A stretch of 64,000 bases of DNA from JAYFQF01 sp034927285 (GTDB taxonomy: Bacteria; Bacillota; Peptococcia; DRI-13; UBA5745): positions 37,967 through 101,966 of the forward strand of contig JAYFQF010000016.1 in NCBI GenBank assembly GCA_034927285.1, written 5' to 3'. The notes below the pieces were generated by a model that did not search any database, was not told the DNA's origin, and was given only the letters and a program-made list of their open reading frames with translations. The position numbers and the translations under genes were made by a program. Positions 60,478 through 64,000 of the stretch are shown one piece after another (the first letter of the stretch is position 1; every line of letters begins with the position of its first letter).

Positions 60478-60678
60478 CTATTCAAGTCCGTACTTGCTCT
60501 TGAACCGTTCAACCCGGCCCGTTGTATATACAGTCCGCTGTTTAACTGTATAGAAGGGATGACACTGAGAACAAATTTCCACCTTCAGCTCAGGCTTGGT
60601 CGAGCCGGTTTGAAAAGTGTTGCCGCAGGCACAGGTTACGGTGGCGGTGTAATACTTGGGATGAATTCCATCTTTCAT
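60478..60678 (-). CDS. rpmE: 50S ribosomal protein L31, zinc-binding type
   Basis: A 66-residue ribosomal protein starting [20 protein letters not shown]. The zinc ligands are in TCACGNTF and [20 protein letters not shown] (CxC then CxxC), so this is the zinc-containing paralogue that also serves as a zinc store. GAAAGAGGTG precedes the ATG at 60678; the frame further up has no similarity. Confidence 0.97.
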   Translation of the reverse strand: MKDGIHPKYYTATVTCACGNTFQTGSTKPELKVEICSQCHPFYTVKQRTVYTTGRVERFKSKYGLE

Positions 60679-60729
60679 GTCTCTTTCACCTCTTTCCAAG
60701 GGGTCCGCCGACCCACACTTCAGGGAATT

Positions 60730-60758
60730 ATTATAACACGCGAAAATCTTTAATGCAA
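60730..60758 (-). promoter_or_regulatory. Sigma-A-type promoter of rpmE
   Basis: Minus strand TTGCAT (60753-60758), 17 nt, TATAAT (60730-60735). Confidence 0.8.
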
Positions 60759-60801
60759 GCCGTTTTTCGACAAACAAATTACCAAAAATCCAGGCTCCGG
60801 A

Positions 60802-61569
60802 CTACTTTGCCGCCGCGCCGCCGGCGGCCTCCTCTTCCTGCTTTTGCCGCCGTTTGCTGGTCAAAATCATGCCCAGTCCCACCAAAGCCGCGGTAGCGGT
60901 AATGCCCGCCAGCACCCACTTGGCGATGCCGGCTCCTTTATTTGGATTTTCAAACACCGCGGTAAACCGCAGGGAATCCATGATTCCCTGCATCGTATCG
61001 GTCATTTCCTGGGATATGGGGCCGGTATAGGACTGAAGGGTAATATTAATCGCCTGTCCGTTAAAAATCGTATAGTACTGCCGGCCATAGATGGTGTTGC
61101 CCCCCGCCTCCTGGCGCAGGTCCAAAACCATAAATTTGCCTTTATCCTTCTCTTCGATCCGGTAACTGTCGTAGAGGAAGTTCTTTCCCTGGGCCGCCTT
61201 GCCCTCCAGCAAAAGCTCCGCCATCTCCTTCAGCTTCCGGTCCCCCAGAGTATTGAAATCGAAAATTTCCTGGCTGCCTTCATATTCCATCATGGTGACG
61301 ATGACTTCATAGATGGGATTCAGGCTCATGGCATTCATGTAAACGTCTTTTTCCGTAAAATCCTTCCGCAATTCCTCCGGCGTCATCCCCATGGCCATCA
61401 GGGCGATGTCGTCTTCCGCCATGTGCCGGGTAAAAATCAGCATCCCTTCCGGGATTTCCAGAGTGAGATTCAATTCCGGCAATTCATAAAGTTTATTCTC
61501 TGCCAGCGCCGGCGCCGCCCCCACGTTCAGCAGCAACGCAGTCAGCAGCAGCAGCAACATTTTTTTCAT
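60802..61569 (-). CDS. Exported protein with C-terminal membrane anchor, function unknown
   Basis: A 255-residue protein: signal peptide MKKMLLLLLTALLLNVGAAP ending in ALA, a soluble domain (residues about 25-205) starting with ELPELNLTLEIPEGMLIFTR and containing YTGPISQEMTDTMQGIMDSL, then one transmembrane helix (WVLAGITATAALVGLGMIL) and a short charged tail KRRQKQEEEAAGG. The topology is outside-domain with a C-terminal anchor. The LEIPEGM and FTAVFENP stretches recall the small beta-rich lipoprotein-like folds seen in Clostridia, but no family can be named. It lies alone between rpmE and the FAH-family gene. Confidence 0.75.
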   Translation of the reverse strand: MKKMLLLLLTALLLNVGAAPALAENKLYELPELNLTLEIPEGMLIFTRHMAEDDIALMAMGMTPEELRKDFTEKDVYMNAMSLNPIYEVIVTMMEYEGSQEIFDFNTLGDRKLKEMAELLLEGKAAQGKNFLYDSYRIEEKDKGKFMVLDLRQEAGGNTIYGRQYYTIFNGQAINITLQSYTGPISQEMTDTMQGIMDSLRFTAVFENPNKGAGIAKWVLAGITATAALVGLGMILTSKRRQKQEEEAAGGAAAK

Positions 61570-61750
61570 TGCCCCAGCCTCTTTTCCCACGATTCGCGAA
61601 TACTTCTTATTATTTTACCATAAGGGAACAGGATGGTCACCTTATTTTTATCTTCCGCTAAAGGCACTTCCTTTTGCCATAATTCCTTCCGCCACTTACA
61701 TTCCGGTGGCACTACGGCAGGAACAAAGGCAAAGCCTGCCGGCCAAAAGC

Positions 61751-62647
61751 CTATTTAACCGTATTGGTCAGGCAGCCGATCCCTTCGATTTCGCATTCCA
61801 CCACATCGCCGGGCTTCAGAAAGCGGGGCGGCACAAAGCCCATGCCCACTCCCGCCGGGGTCCCCATGGCGATGACCGTGCCGCTTTTCAGAGTCATGGC
61901 CTGAGACAGCTCGCTGATCACATGATCCACACCGAAAATCATCATGCCGGTATCGCTTTCCTGACGGGTTTCGCCGTTGACCCGGGAGGTGATCTTCAAT
62001 AGCGGCGGCCGCCGGAACTCGTCGGCGGTAACGATCCAGGGCCCCATAGGGCAGAACGTGTCCAGGCTTTTGCCGAAAAACCACTGCTTATGCCTGGTCT
62101 GCACATTTCTGGCGCTGACGTCGTTTATAATGGTATAGCCAAAGACATGATCCCAGGCTTTTTCCGGGCTGACTTTTCTGGCTTCCCTGCCGATTACCGC
62201 CGCCAGCTCCACCTCATAGTCCAGGCTGTCCACCACGCCGGGGTGGCTGTCGATAAACCCGCCGCAGCCCACCGCCCGGTCCACCCGTTTGGCAAAATAG
62301 ACGGCCTGTTCTCCCGCTTCGAAAGAACCTTTTTTAAAACGGGCGGATTCCCTGGCGTGCCCGGCGTAGTTCAGCCCCAGGCAAATGACGTCCTGGGCCG
62401 GCTCCGGAATCGGCGCGCAAAGGACGGCTTCGGCAAAAGGCACCGCCGGCAGGCCCAGGGACGGGGGATCCGCCGCAGCGGCCGCCTCCAGCCTTTGGCG
62501 ATCTTCTGTGGATAACGCCGCGATCAGCTCCGCCAACGAGCGATAACTCCCTTGGCAGACTGCGCCGGCGGAACAGATAAACTCCCCGTTTTTGCACAGT
62601 ACGCCGAAATCCTCCCGGCCATGATAAATATACGTTAAAAGCTTCAT
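61751..62647 (-). CDS. Fumarylacetoacetate hydrolase (FAH) family protein
   Basis: A 298-residue metal-dependent hydrolase or decarboxylase acting on 2-keto-diacid-type compounds. The catalytic domain has DVICLGLNYAGHARES, YFAKRVDRAVG, DYEVELAAVIGREARKVSPE with the metal-binding Glu residues, GYTIINDVSARNVQ, and MALKSG-like sequence followed by VIAMGTPAGVGMGFVPPRFL and GDVVECEIEGIG. All motif elements are present. The substrate cannot be told. The start at 62647 follows GGGAGAATC. Confidence 0.92.
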   Translation of the reverse strand: MKLLTYIYHGREDFGVLCKNGEFICSAGAVCQGSYRSLAELIAALSTEDRQRLEAAAAADPPSLGLPAVPFAEAVLCAPIPEPAQDVICLGLNYAGHARESARFKKGSFEAGEQAVYFAKRVDRAVGCGGFIDSHPGVVDSLDYEVELAAVIGREARKVSPEKAWDHVFGYTIINDVSARNVQTRHKQWFFGKSLDTFCPMGPWIVTADEFRRPPLLKITSRVNGETRQESDTGMMIFGVDHVISELSQAMTLKSGTVIAMGTPAGVGMGFVPPRFLKPGDVVECEIEGIGCLTNTVK

Positions 62648-62855
62648 GATTCTCCCCGCTTCCCTTTTTCTTCATCTTTCATCCTTTATGCATCCTCTTA
62701 TATCCTTATTTTAACAGAAATTTCCCCTTATTCCCATAGTCTGTCCAAAGTCTATCTAAAAGAGCTTTTCCAGGAGAATCTTGGCACTGTTCGGCCGCGC
62801 CAATTCTCTTTTTCCTCTCCTGTAAATAACCGCTGAAAATTTCATCTGGTTACCC

Positions 62856-63000
62856 GGCAACTGATGGCCGACCTGATTGGGGCAAGTGATGCCGGGCCGG
62901 CCGCGGGAGCGGATGCGGCAACTGATGCCGAAAACTAATTCCAGACCTGATGCGGCAACTGATGAGGGGTTAACACGGCAACTGACTCCAGGCCTGATTG
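62856..63000. repeat. Short GGCAACTGATG direct repeats
   Basis: Four copies of GGCAACTGA(T/C) with flanking GATGCGG and CCTGATTGGGGC repeats occur in irregular tandem over 140 bp, just left of the locus C palindromes. They are non-coding. The stretch 62648-62855 before them shows nothing recognisable. Confidence 0.65.
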
Positions 63001-63022
63001 GGGCTGATGCAGATCTGTCTCA

Positions 63023-63247
63023 TGTTTACCGGGAAAATCGATTGTTTTTAAAGCAAATCCCGGTAAATTTTTTCTGTTGTGCCTTCAGGGTATACATTAT
63101 TCTGTCTTTGTCCGCCAGGTAAAGATTCACTTTCCTCAGTGCCGGCCAAAAATCCGTCTTACCCTGACGGAAGCGGAAAAATCAGATCTCGCCCAGGATT
63201 TTACCGGGATTTCGTTTAAAAACAATCGATTTTCCCGGTAAACAAAG
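63023..63247 (+). repeat. Dispersed hairpin-ended element, locus C
   Basis: Left palindrome TTTACCGGGAAAATCGATTG ... AAATCCCGGTAAA (about 63024-63067) and right palindrome TTTACCGGGATTTCG ... CGATTTTCCCGGTAAA (about 63200-63243) are reverse complements of each other and both match the right-hand palindrome type of locus A. The middle 130 bp share little with loci A and B. Outer flanks are GTCTCATG on the left and CAAAGCCGC on the right. Confidence 0.8.
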
Positions 63248-63466
63248 CCGCTCATCAAGTTGCTCATCATCACTGCTTATCAATTTTTAGTCAGGTTGAG
63301 CCCCGTTGAAGGAATCCCGGGGTTTTCCTTTACACCGCAGCGATCAGAAGCACAAAGCAGCACGCCTGACCCTTTTCGACGCCGTTTTCTTTACAACTCA
63401 ACGGATCAGGGATACCTGTTTTTTCCCCGGTACATCTCACCGGCAACCAGCACTCCAGCCCAGAGG

Positions 63467-63560
63467 CTCTGGCAGAACTTCAGATCAGATCCTCTGCCAG
63501 CATTTCAGATCAGAATCCCTGGCAACGCTTCAGGAGGTCAAAACCCCTGGCAGCGCATCC
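63467..63560. repeat. Degenerate 24-27-bp tandem repeats
   Basis: Four units of the form CTCTGGCAGAACTTCAGATC / CCCTGGCAACGCTTCAGG run in tandem. No coding potential is seen. Confidence 0.65.
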
Positions 63561-63614
63561 AATAATCCCCGGATGGTTCTTCCTTGCTGTGGCGCCAGCT
63601 TTGTATTTAAAGGA

Positions 63615-63668
63615 TTTCAGCAAATACATTATTTTTTATTACCATTTTGCTGAAAACATAGGTCATCA
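63615..63668 (+). repeat. Hairpin with the same outer flank as the dispersed element
   Basis: TTTCAGCAAA (63615-63624) pairs with TTTGCTGAAA (63646-63655) and is followed by ACATAGGTCATCA, the outer flank of the locus A and B elements. The stem differs from the CCGGTAAA family, so it may be a relative or half-element. Confidence 0.6.
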
Positions 63669-63733
63669 CTGATGATGCTCAGAATCAGGATAAGAGCTGT
63701 TCTACACCTGCCTTAATTTTCTTTCTTCTCCCC

Positions 63734-63762
63734 TTGAATCTCGAAAAGAACTGTGGTAGAAT
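63734..63762 (+). promoter_or_regulatory. Promoter of the T-box leader
   Basis: TTGAAT (63734-63739), 17 nt, TAGAAT (63757-63762), with a start near 63769 just ahead of the T-box. Confidence 0.7.
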
Positions 63763-63768
63763 TGCTTC

Positions 63769-64000
63769 AATCATTTTCAAATTGCGTTGATGGGGAAGAG
63801 TAGCCTGAATCCAGAGTTTCAGAAAGCCGCCGGTTGATGGAAGGCGGTACGCTGGGCGGGTGAACTGGCCCCGGAGCATTTCTCCCAACGAGTTCCCGCG
63901 CCCAAAAGCTTATCGGGCAGGGCGGCAGCCGGATTCCCGGCTGAGCGGCTCTATACCCGGCCGGCAGCGGCCCCTTATCCGGGGCCGGTTGAGCGGATCG
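63769..64000 (+). ncRNA. T-box leader (tRNA-sensing riboswitch), cut by window edge; predicted specifier UGG (Trp)
   Basis: The leader shows the Stem I landmarks of T-box RNAs. GATGGGGAAGAGTAG (about 63788-63802) carries the AGUA side of the S-turn. CAGAAAGCCGCCGGTTGATGGAAGGCGGT is the AG-bulge and distal loop arm (about 63820-63848). GTGAACTGGCCCCGGAGC (about 63860-63877) carries the GAA side of the S-turn, then the specifier loop and the GGAGC block. By analogy with the glyQ leader, where GAA-A-GGC places the specifier one base after GAA, the specifier here is UGG at 63866-63868. The antiterminator with GGGTGGNACCGCG should lie beyond 64000. The controlled gene, probably tryptophan-related, is outside the window. 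Confidence 0.8.

Noticed and set aside
63685..63888. 67-codon minus-strand frame that looked like a transposase remnant
   Set aside because: It lies over the promoter and Stem I of the T-box leader on the other strand, has no family similarity that could be named and no partner sequence.

Overview
The window looks like chromosomal DNA from a GC-rich, endospore-forming, probably anaerobic member of the Clostridia (Bacillota). It carries spoIIID and a SpoIID-type protein, a nine-gene V-type ATPase operon in the Enterococcus hirae ntp order, an Isc-type Fe-S module under an Rrf2 regulator, a DUF3343 protein, LCP and TagA-type wall enzymes, and a T-box leader. The genus cannot be fixed from the sequence alone. 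No rRNA, tRNA, prophage or CRISPR array was seen.

Layout. 1-4.3 kb: an AAA ATPase cut by the left edge, a TagA/WecG glycosyltransferase, a SWIM zinc-finger protein and a 3-methyladenine DNA glycosylase, all on the minus strand. 4.3-5.6 kb: a non-coding repeat island followed by a compact candidate type I toxin-antitoxin module. 5.6-9.5 kb: LCP protein, stalk-domain protein, DUF362 ferredoxin and upp. 9.8-11.8 kb: MBL-fold hydrolase and mutM. 12-17.1 kb: a minus-strand metal or cofactor operon (radical SAM protein with a CX5CX2C cluster motif, FecCD permease, ATPase, lipoprotein, DUF364). 17.4-19.7 kb: Rrf2 regulator, cysteine desulfurase and IscU. 20-25 kb: YkgJ-like protein, Crp-like regulator, thioesterase, Fur-family regulator and rmuC. 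25-26 kb: a second repeat island. 26-33.6 kb: M29 aminopeptidase, D,D-carboxypeptidase, a promoter-driven candidate ncRNA, a Na+ symporter, spoIIID, P1 peptidase and DUF3343. 33.8-37.4 kb: SpoIID-type protein and murA. 37.8-46.5 kb: the V-ATPase operon. 46.7-50.8 kb: a transsulfuration-type PLP enzyme, an AGCS symporter and a LysR regulator. 50.8-62.6 kb: a long minus-strand housekeeping run (wecB, MazG-like, dCMP deaminase, glyA, YwlG-like, a 26-residue membrane peptide, rpiB, Sua5, prmC, prfA, DUF1385, rpmE) plus a membrane-anchored protein and an FAH-family hydrolase. 62.6-64 kb: a third repeat island and a T-box leader with predicted specifier UGG, whose target gene lies beyond the right edge.

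Common threads. The c-ring subunit keeps the Na+-binding residues of E. hirae NtpK, and two Na+-type symporters are present, which points to sodium bioenergetics. Several conserved enzymes carry in-frame low-complexity inserts or tails; three of them are built on a 15-bp unit. The three intergenic islands share a family of imperfect palindromes and, in two of them, a 47-bp motif containing a -10-like box. Together these look like an undescribed composite dispersed repeat. The best leads are this repeat family, the toxin-antitoxin module at 5.06-5.34 kb, the ncRNA at 29.5 kb, the T-box, the HmdB-like radical SAM/ABC/DUF364 operon and the 15-bp coding minisatellites.
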